From Steromphala cineraria (lineage: Eukaryota; Mollusca; Gastropoda; Trochida; Trochidae), in the NCBI GenBank assembly GCA_916613615.1, contig OU744731.1:55620289-55684288 (forward strand): 64,000 nt of DNA. The letters run 5' to 3'. This document shows positions 18,320 to 30,200 of the stretch, piece by piece. Position numbers and translations under genes: made by a program. Within the stretch, counting starts at the first letter, position 1, and each line of letters begins with the position of its first letter. The notes beneath the pieces are model-generated. The model saw only the letters and a program-made list of their open reading frames with translations. It did not search any database and had not been told where the DNA came from.

Positions 18320-20822
18320 CTAGTCGTCCTCAAGCTGTATCTGTACAAGGTCCTTGTCCACCTGCAGATGGTTGAGGAAGTCCCCGAGAGAGGGGCGTGG
18401 CTCCGGAAGCAGCTGATGCAGATCTGTGATAGAGTCCTGGCTCACACTCCGCCATTTGTCTATCAACCTCTGCAGCTCCTCCAGATTGTTCTGAAAAAGT
18501 CAAATATTTGAATTTTCATCATACAAACCTAATCAGTGTATCAATGGCACAATACCGTTATTCATTGTTCTAAAATTTATTAATATCCCTTTCTTAAAGT
18601 GACACAGAGTATCTTTCTTAGAATTTTATTTTGTTTTGATAAGCTACAAAATATCTAATATGCTGGTTGAAGTTCATATCTCATCACTGGACTTGCAAAT
18701 ATATCCATTTATGCATAACATCTCTAAAATGCTTGACTTTATGGAAAAATCAAGAAAAGATCTCAAGTACGTTTAATGTTCGAAATTATGCATCCAATTA
18801 ATCTACCTATTAGTAACAATGCCCAATAAACACTATCGAATCAAATATATCTTCCTGTCAGCTTATGACAAGGTTTCAAAATTACGTTTTGCGAATTTGC
18901 GCGCGCCACTAGAGCCACATTGTCCGGTTTTCGATCAAAATCCCGACTTTGAATGGCCGTATTTTCGCTCTAATGTACTGATTGACCTTTAACTTGTTAT
19001 TTTCAGTAACAGTAAGTGGTACCCGATGTTATAACATCGATTTCAAAATTTGACATATATGATCCTATCAACATACTCTGTGTCTCTTTAACTTGTCCAG
19101 TACATTGGAATAAAAGCTGCATCACAACTTATCACAACTACAGAATATTATTCTAAAGAACCTTGGGGAAGCAGTGTCAAGTTCAAAATACACCTGCTAT
19201 CTCATCTCAAACTTTGTGGGAGAAATTGGAGAACTATGGAGAAATTGATCTATAATTTTTTGCTTTTATGATTCTATCAACATTAATAGTCATCAAAGGC
19301 AACAGTTATAAGCCCATAGCAACACAGCAACATCAATGGAAAGTATTTTACAACATCCAAGGTTTAGTATTTTTAAGGCAGGATCAGTCAGACATAGAGG
19401 ATTGCATTAGGTCCTTGTAATATTACAATCAAGAGAAGCCCATCCCTAAAACGCCAGTTTTATGCCTTGCTGCAGACCCTTGAATTTTCTGTACTTGCTC
19501 TCTAGCGTACTATGAGAGAAAACAATAGTCCGATCAGAAAGTAACTGGAGTTTGCTAACAGTCACCTGTTGGGGCGCTGATATCAGCACAGAAAACTCAA
19601 GGGTCAACAGCAAAGCATAAAACTGACAGTTCGGATACTGGCGTTTAGGCTTTGCGTCAGAAGATCAGAGGAGCCAGAAATTACCTCTTTCTATGACAAT
19701 TTTCCTTTCAAAAGTGCCCTTTCTTTAAACCTCAAATACTGATGATGTATGCCCCTACAGAGCCACCCCTTGTTACATGTTACAGTTTTAACAAATTCAA
19801 TCTTCACTAGGAGTTTTGATAAACCTCATTACTTGAAAGCACTACTGTTGGAAAGATTGTCAAAAACAAATTCAGCTAACCAAGAATTCCTTCACAATCA
19901 TATTTTCCAAAACATTAATGAAGTCTTCTGAGATCATAGTTCACTATAGTTCTCACAAAAACAAGTGAAAATTTCTAGACAAACTAAAAGAAGAGGATAA
20001 GGAGTTTATGGATTATCAACTTCTTTATTGTAGAATGTACAAACCCTTAAACTCCTTGTCCTCTTGATATTTCAAACTTCTAAAACAACTTAAACTAAAA
20101 CAAATTACCTTTGATCTGTACATTTTCACCATTTTCAGTTTTCTCAGTTTTTCCTCTTTTATAGCCAAACTTGATTTCAAGTCTCTCAGCTCTCTCCTGC
20201 GATGAATAACTTCATCTTCACCACTTCTATCACAATCACCATCAAACAACTTGTTCTTGTTCCGAACACAAATCCTCCTTCCACCCTGACTCAACTTGGA
20301 AGAGAGAGGTGTGCCCGCCTCACCAACATCAGGTAATGGTGAGGCTCTGAGAGATTCTGAACTGACCCGTGCCGCGGGTAATGGTGAACTAGGTGAAAAA
20401 TTGGATGGTGCTGCTTTTTTGCAATTGTTTACAACAGGTTTCGAAGATTGGAACAAGGTTGAGGCAGTGAGAGATTCTGAACAAACAGGTGCCTCAGGTA
20501 ATGGGTAATTTGGAGAATCTGCATTGGACGATACACCTTTGATGTTATTTATCACAGGTTTCAGAATTGGGGACAGGAACGATAAGGATGTGTTAACTTT
20601 TCTTGTGCACGATTTCAAAGGTTTTGGAGTTGTGTCATTTCCAAGCCCTACAGTCTCCCTCTTTGAGTTGATTGACTTATCAGTGTTCACTGTTGGTGAC
20701 TCATTGAGTATATGAGTTGAGAGTTCTCTCTGTGAAGACAAGCATGGTCTCTTGGCTGATGGAGGCGTGCAGTGGTATCTTCCACATCTCTTCAATCTTT
20801 CCTTCAAACCAGAACTCAGCTG
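18320..20822 (-). CDS. SFR1: SFR1/MEI5 (SWI5-dependent recombination repair subunit), last two exons; first exon not found
   Basis: Minus-strand exons are 20822..20109 and 18490..18320 (stop TAG). The junction is phase 0: ...KMYRSK|NNLEELQ, with donor AAG|GTAATT and acceptor TTTTTCAG. SFR1 pairs with SWI5 and helps RAD51/DMC1 filaments form on single-stranded DNA in the nucleus. The first visible residues, LSSGLKERLKRCGR, match the conserved N-terminal LRERLR-type motif. A Ser/Pro-rich disordered region follows, including a ~38-residue tandem repeat. Then comes a coiled coil (RRRELRDLKSSLAIKEEKLR) ending in KLKMVKMYRSK, and a C-terminal domain with LEELQRLIDKWRSVSQ and LGDFLNHLQVDKDLV, as in vertebrate SFR1. 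About 294 aa are visible. The acceptor could be at 20823 or 3 nt further on (CAGCAG). The initiator Met must lie in an upstream exon between here and about 21950. Confidence 0.82.
18594..19090. mobile_element. MITE with ~20-bp inverted ends (TTAAAGTGACACAGAGTAT)
   Basis: The left end TTAAAGTGACACAGAGTAT and the right end ATACTCTGTGTCTCTTTAA are inverted copies. The element lies in the last intron of SFR1 and does not code for protein. Its outermost bases resemble those of the MITE at 59943-60306. Confidence 0.65.
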
Positions 20823-21779
20823 CTGTAACAGTAACAGTGGTGATTAAAAAAAAAAATTAATATTGTTAAAAAAAATTTATTGACGATATGAACTATGAAT
20901 TAGCGATGTCAAACGAGAGCTTTAAGCATATCTTTCTATGTTGTTTTTTCCCCATGGACCAGATGTTTGGGGATATTAGAATATGACCAAAGGGTTAGAA
21001 TAACTCCGACCAGTACATTGACAGTACAAGAATGCTGTCTCAGAGTGTCTGCCCATTGCTGTACACTTTAACTTCATACCAGAGAGAAAATATTGTTGTA
21101 AGGCTTGTCTTAAGACAACAGACAGGGGTATTATGATTTAAAGTTCAATATATCGGACCAAATGGCACTAAACATTCTGAAAATTGTTGCAAACTGATAA
21201 AACCACAGGGAAAGATTGCTGTAAATGAACAACTATTTGCACAGATATTTGCCTTGCAAATCTGAGTTGGAATATCAACAAAGAATCGATTTAAGATTTT
21301 ATAAATTGAAATTTAATTGATTTGTTACATGGATTACATAATTCTGATGTCTTTCCAGTGTTTTCACCTGTTTTCCTTCATTTGAATATGTGGTCTTTCC
21401 CGTTCCGACCGGTGTAACATTCTTACTATTCATCATTATCTCTGATGTCACCTTAAGTAATCATCTTTTGCAATGAATATAGTTATGGACAAATATTGTT
21501 TCAAGAGAACAACATTTGTTTTCATAAATGCCGCTGTTTCTGCTTGTTGTTTTGAGGTTGGCTACAAAAGTTGGATGGGTTTACTATTCTGTAAAATAAT
21601 TCCAATTTCTTACAAATCATACAAAACAAACAAATCATGATGAAAGAATTAACATTTGCGGTTTTAAATTCATTTTGATATTCACAATTCAGCAACTGAA
21701 CATTAAAATGTATATATTTTTCTATGTATTCTACTATTTAACACAATGCATATTTCGTACCATTAGTTCTAAAAATAGA

Positions 21780-21945
21780 TAAACCGAAGGATGTAAACAA
21801 ACAATTTTGCCGAACTCTGCTACTTCCGCGAGATCTCGCGTTACTTCCGTAAAGTGCGCGATCAACGGATGGCGGATAGTTTGAAATCGTAAATTCATGG
21901 ATATAAACAAACACATTTGGCTTCAGTGACTAAGACAAAAAGGTA
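21780..21945. promoter_or_regulatory. Putative bidirectional promoter between SFR1 (-) and NCAPH (+)
   Basis: In AT-rich surroundings this block holds the 14-bp palindrome CGCGAGATCTCGCG (21827-21840), two ACTTCCG ETS-type sites (21822 and 21843) and GGATGGCGGAT (21868), which resembles a YY1 site. A plus-strand donor-like AAAAAG|GTACGA at 21942 could end a non-coding NCAPH exon; the NCAPH start at 24243 is preceded by an acceptor (TTTACAG, 24238). Start sites are inferred only. Confidence 0.4.
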
Positions 21946-22448
21946 CGATTCTAGCGGACGATTTCAAAGTCGGACACATGATAAATCAGAAAAACAATTT
22001 TGAAGTATAAAATTTGTCTTATTGCATGATGAAAGGATGTCTAAGTTAATTCAAGTAAATAAGTCTGACATTGACAGGGGTTTTCTTCAGGCTGCACTGT
22101 CATTGTTGATAATTTTATTCTTTTGACTTGATTTTAATTTACCTATATAATAAGCAAATAAATCCAATCAGACTAAAACCAAATATGTGAAGGCTGGGTT
22201 TTACTTTGCACCAGTTATATTCACTTTTCATGGTGTATTCCAAGAGGGATTCCTAAAATTTGATACTTAATAAAAAAAATTAAAAAAATAAGAAAACAAT
22301 CTAAGTTACTCACAGCTGCCTTAATCCAATCATGTTTTCATTATCATTAGATCCTTGGGAGAAATGCACTTTACCTGTAGGTTTTTTCTCTCTACAATTT
22401 CATAAATATGTCTCCAACCCTTACACAAGACAACTAGGGTGTAGAACC

Positions 22449-22818
22449 TGTGTTTTTGTAGACAAAGGGGGTTCGTAGACAGAAATATCAATGGGTTCGT
22501 AGACAGATTGATGGGTTCGTACTCAAAAAATGGGAAATAAAATATCTTATTTACAATAAGTAACAAATACAAATTTAATGACTAGTGATCAAATGTCATT
22601 TATCTAAGTATGCTATGTTATAAAAGGGTACCAAATTGTGATGGATTTGGATGAACGTAAATAAATAAAGATAATAAGAAATGTTAATATATACCAAAAT
22701 TACCATATGTTGCGTTGAAAAATATGTTTTTTATCTGTCTACGAACCCACCATTTTACCTTTCTACGAACCCACTGTGTCTATCCCTTCTACAAACCCAC
22801 TGTGTCTACGAAAACACT
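22449..22818. mobile_element. Foldback element with reiterated TTCGTAGACA motif (copy B)
   Basis: The left arm has TTTTTGTAGACA, GGGTTCGTAGACAG (twice or more) and GGGTTCGTACTC. The right arm has the inverse, TGTCTACGAACCCA, TTCTACGAACCCACTGTGTC and TGTCTACGAAAACAC. Motif spacing is about 20-30 bp. The design matches the element at 3865-4534, although flanking bases differ (GGGTTCGTAGACA here, CTCGTAGACA there). Confidence 0.6.
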
Positions 22819-22841
22819 GGTTTCCGTCAACTAACCTTTCA

Positions 22842-23231
22842 CTAGTGTTGGGAATCGGTTGAAATTTTGTAATCGATCATCAGTTGGGGGTAACCAATCG
22901 ATGATCGATTAATAATCGTTTATATATAGAGTTGCATTTTGGTGTCTAAGATTGATTCCTTCATAAGGGTAGAAAAGTTTAAAAAATAAGTTTTCTATTT
23001 TCTTGCTTGCATTTTCACTTGATCCTATATTTGGAAAAAAAAAATAACAAGGTTTAGTAATGAAATCAATCAGAATCATTCTTTTAGTAATATTACTGAC
23101 AATTACTGTAAAAATATCTTGATTTTTATCAGTAATCGATTAAATCGATTACAGAAAGTTGTAATCGATTATGTGGTCAAATGGGTCAACCGACCGATGC
23201 TCGACCAAATCGATTAATCGGAACACCACTA
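22842..23231. mobile_element. hAT-like MITE (CTAGTGTTGGGAATCGG ends)
   Basis: The left end CTAGTGTTGGGAATCGGTTG is matched, imperfectly inverted, by the right end CGATTAATCGGAACACCACT. The interior reiterates AATCGATTA-type blocks. AGTGTTGGGAATCG ends are characteristic of hAT-related MITEs. It lies upstream of the NCAPH coding start. Confidence 0.6.
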
Positions 23232-23747
23232 CCTTTCACAGCTGAAAGATTGTTGACAGTAATGCAAGGATTAAAAAATATAGTCTACAAATTAATATAT
23301 ATATAAGAGCATTGTCATAAGAAGGGTTAAGAAGATAGTACAAATTGAACATATATGGTTTATGTGCACCTGGTAAAATGCATCATAGCCAGATATTTTT
23401 CTTCATTGAGTGTTGACGTCTAGGATCTGAAGCCTATTTTTTTTCTGAAGCAGCATCCTTATGAATTTGTTTGGTAAGATTTTTCTTCCAAATTAAAAAA
23501 AAAACCCATCTAACTGCAATTTACATGAATGGAAATGTAATCCATTTGGGTAATATATCCGACCAATGTCCCACCTAAAAAATTTTTTTCTATAATATTA
23601 TTCATCAACATTGAATGTACCACTGCTTCCTCTTAGTTTGACGAGTTGAAAGAAGTTATCCAAGTTATCAAATGTTCAATGTTTTTGAATAACATAAATT
23701 TTCCAAGGTTTGATGGTGTTCAGAGATATAACCCAAAAGGGTTTACA

Positions 23748-23860
23748 GGGTTCAAACTTAGCACTAGCCGGTATCCCATGGCTAGTGAAAAAGATGCTGG
23801 GCTAGGAAAGTGCAATCATTGGTAGTCCGAAGGACTAGTTGAATTGACAGACAATATGAT
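23748..23860. repeat. Dispersed repeat of the 'GCTAGTG' family (copy 3)
   Basis: It contains CATGGCTAGTGAAAAAGATG, CTGGGCTAG and TGGTAGTCCGAAGGACTAG, matching 1490-1680. An inverted, more diverged copy lies at about 24550-24720 in NCAPH intron 1. Confidence 0.5.
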
Positions 23861-24242
23861 TATATGGGTATATTTGGTAGGGCTGAGTGTCATTTGTAGT
23901 TAGATGTTTCAAAGAAGACAAAATAATTCCAGAACAAATCTTTTGCGAAGCTCCTACAGATAAACAGTCATCACACAAAACCTCAGTTAAGATTATCTTA
24001 ACTATTCTTTTGTCTTGTAGAAAATCCATCTTAAAGTAAATTTTGTTTAGTTAGCCTCATATATTAATGGATCTGCACGCTGATATCAGGATCTAACCAC
24101 CTGGTCATCTGGCATTGCCTGAAACTTAGAATTTTACCAAGTAAAGGCATTCATAAGAATTTTAAGTAAAATAGGCTTTACTACGTTAAAGTAACTATTG
24201 AATAAAATATTAAATTCATTTCTGGTACTCATTTACAGCAGA

Positions 24243-27200
24243 ATGTCGCGAAGAGAAGTATTGACGGCCATCACCAACACGCCTTCTGTGCGACCGTCGC
24301 CATCAACAAGCAAGTTTGTGTCTCCTTCTCCCAGCAGGAACAGCAACATCGCCAGTCCCAACCCACTGCTGACCCACGAGCGAGATGACACGGCCGAGAG
24401 GAAGGAGAGGAGGCGGTCAAGGGTGCTGGACTTGCAGCGGAGAAATCTTGCCAGTCCGAGTTCGCCAGACAGGTCAGGATGAAGTTAATTGTTTTTGATG
24501 ATAGATTGTGGCAATATAGATGTTTAAAAACCTTTTTATAAACAATAAGCCCATGATGAGTAGACATATGCTGGGCTAGCACAATGTTTTAGCTAGTGGT
24601 TCAACGGTCTAGTTTAGTTTTATTTGTTTTTTTTTAATGATTTTGACTAGCTGAAATGCACGTTTTCAAATGGTTAGTACTGTGATAGCATAATTTCAAC
24701 CCCTGCATTGTACATACTTTTCAATATATTAATAAGAAGTTTTCTGCCCACAGACGAAGATCGGCCTCGTCCTTGACTGGTCTGAGCAGCAACCAGCTGG
24801 CTGACCACTACGCCTCTTGTATCAAACTCTCCACCGAAAATGTAGGTCAAATCCTATTAGGAAATGGCTAACTATCTGATAGGGATTGGGAAAGCAGGGG
24901 CTATGGACAATCTGATCTGGTGCACCAATCTGTTAGTATCTTGGATAATAATACAATTGTAACCTTAGTATTACTTTCTGAATCCTTGTTGAGGTTATTC
25001 TTGTTTTTCCTCAATATCCTGAATTCTAAGATGCCTAGCGGTTAGAACAATCGAAAAAAAATAACTTTATCAGACAATAAAGGTATAGTTTTTACATGAC
25101 GTAACAATTGAATGACGCCATCCGCTCTTCCCAGCTGCCCCCTCGTAAACTCGCGTGTCCATGGTAACCTTTGGTCTCGGTTCTATCAAACAACATGGCG
25201 CATCCCTATCAACCGAACTTTCCCAAGCCGGGGTTGGGGCCCTTGGTATCATGTCTGTCACTGGTCACAGAAATGAGCAGTCGTTGAAAAGCTACAAAAC
25301 AACTCCATCTTACAGGGGAACAACGCTGCGAGCAATGCTCTGCCTCTAACATGCTTGTCGAGTGACCACGCTGACATTCCACGTCAGGTCACGGCGCCCC
25401 GTAGCATTTGTGACGTTGACACACGTCAACCGTCTCTGCCAAACAACGTGCCATATTGCTCAACCAATACAGTTTGCACTCCTTTCCATGGTGTACACAG
25501 TCAGCTAATATTAGCGGTGGTACTTACCATCAACTTAAACTTTTATGACAACAGCAAAAAGAGAATGATAGATCTAGATCTACCACGCTTCCTAACAAAC
25601 AATACCCATAATTCTTTGTGGAATGTCAATCACGTGATAAGCCTTATATGGGCAGTGTGGCCCGCACTGCATGATCGCACAACTTAACTGTTCAAAAGTA
25701 ACGTTTTATTAAACATGAGTTGTCTGATATTTTTGTTTTGTTTGAACAATGAAAAAATAACAAGAGAATAAAATTTTAAACCTTGTAAATGAGAAAATAA
25801 AACTGCTACATTAACATAATCAACTGTTTCACTAAAAAACAATATTTTGAATTAGGGGGTGAGTTCTAAACATGGAATAGCCAGCAGTTAGCCCTGTTCA
25901 TGGATATATAATCTACGTTATTTTAACAATATTTTAACTTGAAATTATAAGAATTTTTATATTTCCCTGCAAATAAGTTTGGTAGCTTAGAAAAGAAATA
26001 AATTTCGCTCTACCCCAATGTTTTTTGTAATAAAGTATAGTTTTGCCCTGAACTATTACAACATTAAAGCACTCCTCGTGCTTTAACTATAATAGTTCAG
26101 GGAAAAACTATACTTTATTACAAAACACATTGGGGTAGAGCGAACTTCATTTTTTTAAACATAGGATTTTTATTTGAGCTATTGAATTGATTATCATGGT
26201 CAGTAGTAGGTTATGTCATACTAATTTCCTTTTTGATAATAACTACTTATCTTTCTGTATATGACTTAATTCTTTATTATATTCCATGTTATCCTGTTTA
26301 ATTCAGAAAATCAATGCCAAGAATGCGTTCAGTCTACAACTGATTGACTACATGTCGGAACTGCTCAAGAAGGAGAAAATGGAGAACTTCCAGGTGAGTG
26401 TACAGACACTCAATAGTTAAAAGCTTTGTGATCTAACCTCCTCATAAATAACAAGTTTGAGATGAAAGTTGCCCTTTGTGCTGTGTATTTCAGTGTGTTG
26501 TGCTTTCAAAAGAGTTTTGGCTGATACCATTACCTGGTACATAACAAAGCAACCAAATGTTGATCTACAGTAGAACTCGGATATAACGAACTCCAAGGGA
26601 CCCAAGAATTAAGTTCGCTATATCTCGTGTTAGCTATACGCATATAATTTTAATGATATTATATAGGGACGGGACTTGAAAATTTGTTCGCTATATCCGA
26701 GTGTTCACTATATCCGTGTTCGCTATATCCGTGTTCTACTGTATTTTCAATTATGCGATCAACTACTTTTGTGTCAACCTATTGTCATTACTTGACAAAA
26801 CTACTTCATGTCAAACTGTTGATATTATGTGATCAAATTACTTCATGTCAAACTGTTGATATTATGTGATCAAACTAGTGAAACTACTCCATGTCAAATT
26901 TTTGACTTTTATGTGACTTGTCAACCTATTGATATACCAGAAATATTACCAAACATTTCAACCTATTGTTCAATGTACAAAGCTTTTGAAACACAAACAT
27001 TACCGCAAAAGTGACAAATACTACGTCTTGCGTAGAGACAGGCAGTGTTTAACATATTTTGCTAAATTTAAAATGAGTTCATACTCCTTACTGATAACAA
27101 GTACATTGTAGGAATAAAAGGTAAGGTTATCAGAAAATCTGATCACTCACTCATCCTATTGTCATGTAAATATGTCCCTTTAAATGTTAACAAGTCTTTC

Positions 27201-30200
27201 TTATCTCAGGCTGTTATTGGGAATACTAAATTCAGATTTGCGAAATTTGCTTAGCAACATTCTTATCAAACTCTACGAAAGCTAAACATACATCTATCTG
27301 TTGACAGATCGCGAGCTCTACCCTGGACGCCAGTGCGAAGATCTACGCCGGCAGAGTTGACAATATCCACGCAGAGGCCTACAAGGTTCTCAGTGGTCTG
27401 GGGCGCGGCTCCAAGTCAAAGAACGAAAACGGAGAAGGTTTGTTGTTTGCGTAATGTTTATCATTAAAATTGTCATCTTTGCGTCGTCATCTTCCACACA
27501 TAGCTAGGTCATATCACACAATTCCAATCTAACCTCTGTTGTAATGAGTGCCCATATCGGGCTAGATAGGGAGAAGTCTGATTGGAGAAGGTTTGTTGTT
27601 GCTTATTATTACCGTTATTTCTCTTATTAATTCAACCCTAAAATTTTCCCCAAAAAATCAAAAGGTCTATGGTTGAACTATTCTTCACCTTTGGTAACTC
27701 ATTTGGCTCTATGGTCAAAATATTAGATTAATATCAAGTACATGTGTGATATGAAAACATACCGTATATTACAATGTATACGGCGACCTCGTACATAGGG
27801 CGACCCCCTTTCTCAGCCCCCCAAATTGCTGCCAAAATCATATATCTCATTAATAAGGCGACCCCCCTTCTAGCAGGTCGCTGAAACAGTTGACATGACA
27901 GACAACTCGTTGACAAGGTTGCGTAAGGGTAAATTTAGGTTATAACATGTTATCGGCAAGCAAACACGTGTTGAATATTTCCTTTGGTCCAGTACATGGA
28001 TAATTTTGATTGATAAGTTATTTTGAATTTTCATTCATATTTCTCTCTATATTTTCATTTAAAAATAATAAGACAAAGTTATTTTATTTTACAAGATTAA
28101 ATTTGAGATGACATCGTTGATTGTGTAATGGACATCGGGTGTAAACATTGACTCGCTTGACTTGTTGGGTTGGCAGATACCCCTCACTTGGCCTCTAGTT
28201 TTTGACCTTGTGTATTGGGCGACCCCCTTCTTTTACCCCCTTATTTCTGGCATAAAAAACTCGCCTTATACATTGAAATATACGGTAGTTTTTATAGATT
28301 ACTACATGAATGGCACGGTTTTCATAATGAATATATGTTGATAAATATCTGCAGAAATAACATTTTGTTGTGCAATCATTATTTTCGTGGGTTTATCTTT
28401 CAAATTAAACAAGTATTACAAGCAATGGTTGAATCGTAAGAACATCAACTTTTGGCACTTGGTTGAAATTTTAGAAGTGATTTGATGTTGTTACCTCAGA
28501 AAAAAAAAGGGGTTGAATTATTGGTGATGTCGAAAAATAGAGAAATTTCGGTAATAGTTTCTCTCGTCATGATTTCAGCATACTCTTCATACAGAGGTAT
28601 GTCAAATCACAAAATTCTAATCTAACATCTGTTGTGATAAGTATCTTTATCAGGTAGAAAAGGGAGAAGTCTGATTGGATGTAATCTAAGTTAGTTGTGC
28701 TACTTCTGTAGGGAGAGAATAGTTTGCATAAGATTGCTTCGAAAGCTTATATATCACTGAATCGTGTTTGCTTGAAATTGACATTGGTGTCTGTCCAGAA
28801 TATAAAAGTTGATGAATTAAATTGCCTTTATGGGACAATGATGGTTCTTATCTCACCTCAAAAAGCTTTTACATTATCAACTTTTCAAAAACGTAAAATT
28901 TCATGTCTCAGATGTGGATGATGGAGAGCCAGGGGAAGATAACTCTGCAGGACCTGAGGGTGGAGAACAGCAGAAAAAGAAGAAAAAGGTTTGTTTACAT
29001 GAAACCGAACGAGTGTTGACGAATTACATTGTTTTGAAATTTCTGATTTAACATGCATCAACATCTATGGAAACTGTATTTACCTTATGTGAAGAGTGAT
29101 TTCTTGAGTATTCCTGGTCAACCACTTTTTTATATAACACTTCATTAATTCATATTAAAGCGTGATATTCTATTTGTTAATTTATCCAATCTTGCTGTTG
29201 TCCCTTTTTGGTTCAGCTATCATTTACAATAACTTTACAGAATATTTTTCATGAACTGGGTACTTTTCTTATTTCAGGTTCGGAAGAGCCGCACAGTTGA
29301 AACAAATCTAAACAACATCACTGTTAACAAGTTTGATTTGGAGTTTGAGGTGAGTAAATTCAGTATATCTGCAAGGATCATTGCGTTTTGATTTCCTCCA
29401 TAGTGCCATAAATCTCCGATGAGAATCTTTATGCTATGTGTAGGTCTGAGTTACCAGGATAATGAAGAGTGGTCTGCAGAACATCAAGTGAAGACAAGCA
29501 GTAGTAGCCTTGTATTGTAATATTCCTTGATTGAGCGGGATTAGTATGTGAAAATAAACTGAACACAGAACCAGGATAATGAAGAGTGATGTGCAGAAAA
29601 TTGAGTGCAGAAAAGCAGGCCATTTTGTAGCCTTGTAAAGTAATATGCCTTGATTGAGCAGGATTATTATCTGAAAAACACATAGAACACTCAATATTGC
29701 CCAAACTCACTGATCTTTGACCCTGTTTCAGGTGGACCCAATGTTCCAGGTGATGTCCGCAGCCTTCGACGAGGGCGGCTCGAGCGGACTGATTCTCAAC
29801 AACCTGCGCTCCTTCCATGACTGTCAGCGTCTTGAACTCGACTCCTCCACTCTCGTCTCGCTGGTCGACAGCTCAATAAATGAAAAGGAGGCTGACAGGA
29901 AGCCACTTGATATGCCGTGGCTCAAGGGTGAGACTTTATCGATACTTTTCTACTGATGTCACTGTACGGTACCGGGCCTCCTTTCACAAAGCAGTCTAAA
30001 CTAAGGTTAACTCCCATTCTTTAACATTACACTAAGGCTGCCTTAGTGAATTACGATCACCGTAGAGCTTTGTGAAAGGAGGCCCTGGACTCTGGGTCTA
30101 GTCATTTGATTTGCAGTCTAAATTGTTCACTCCCCTTGTTGTGGTTTCTATTATTTGACAGAGGGGATCGAGAAAGTTGTTGTCAGAAACCCAAACAATG

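Noticed and set aside
21734..21916. Minus-strand ORF considered as SFR1 exon 1
   Set aside because: It contains no residues resembling an SFR1 N-terminus and no donor in phase 0 for joining to 20822; the block looks like promoter sequence instead.
29429..29818. Minus-strand ORF of 129 residues in NCAPH intron 6 and exon 7
   Set aside because: The frame is open because of a 122-bp tandem duplication plus the antisense of an NCAPH exon; the repeated peptide reflects the DNA duplication.
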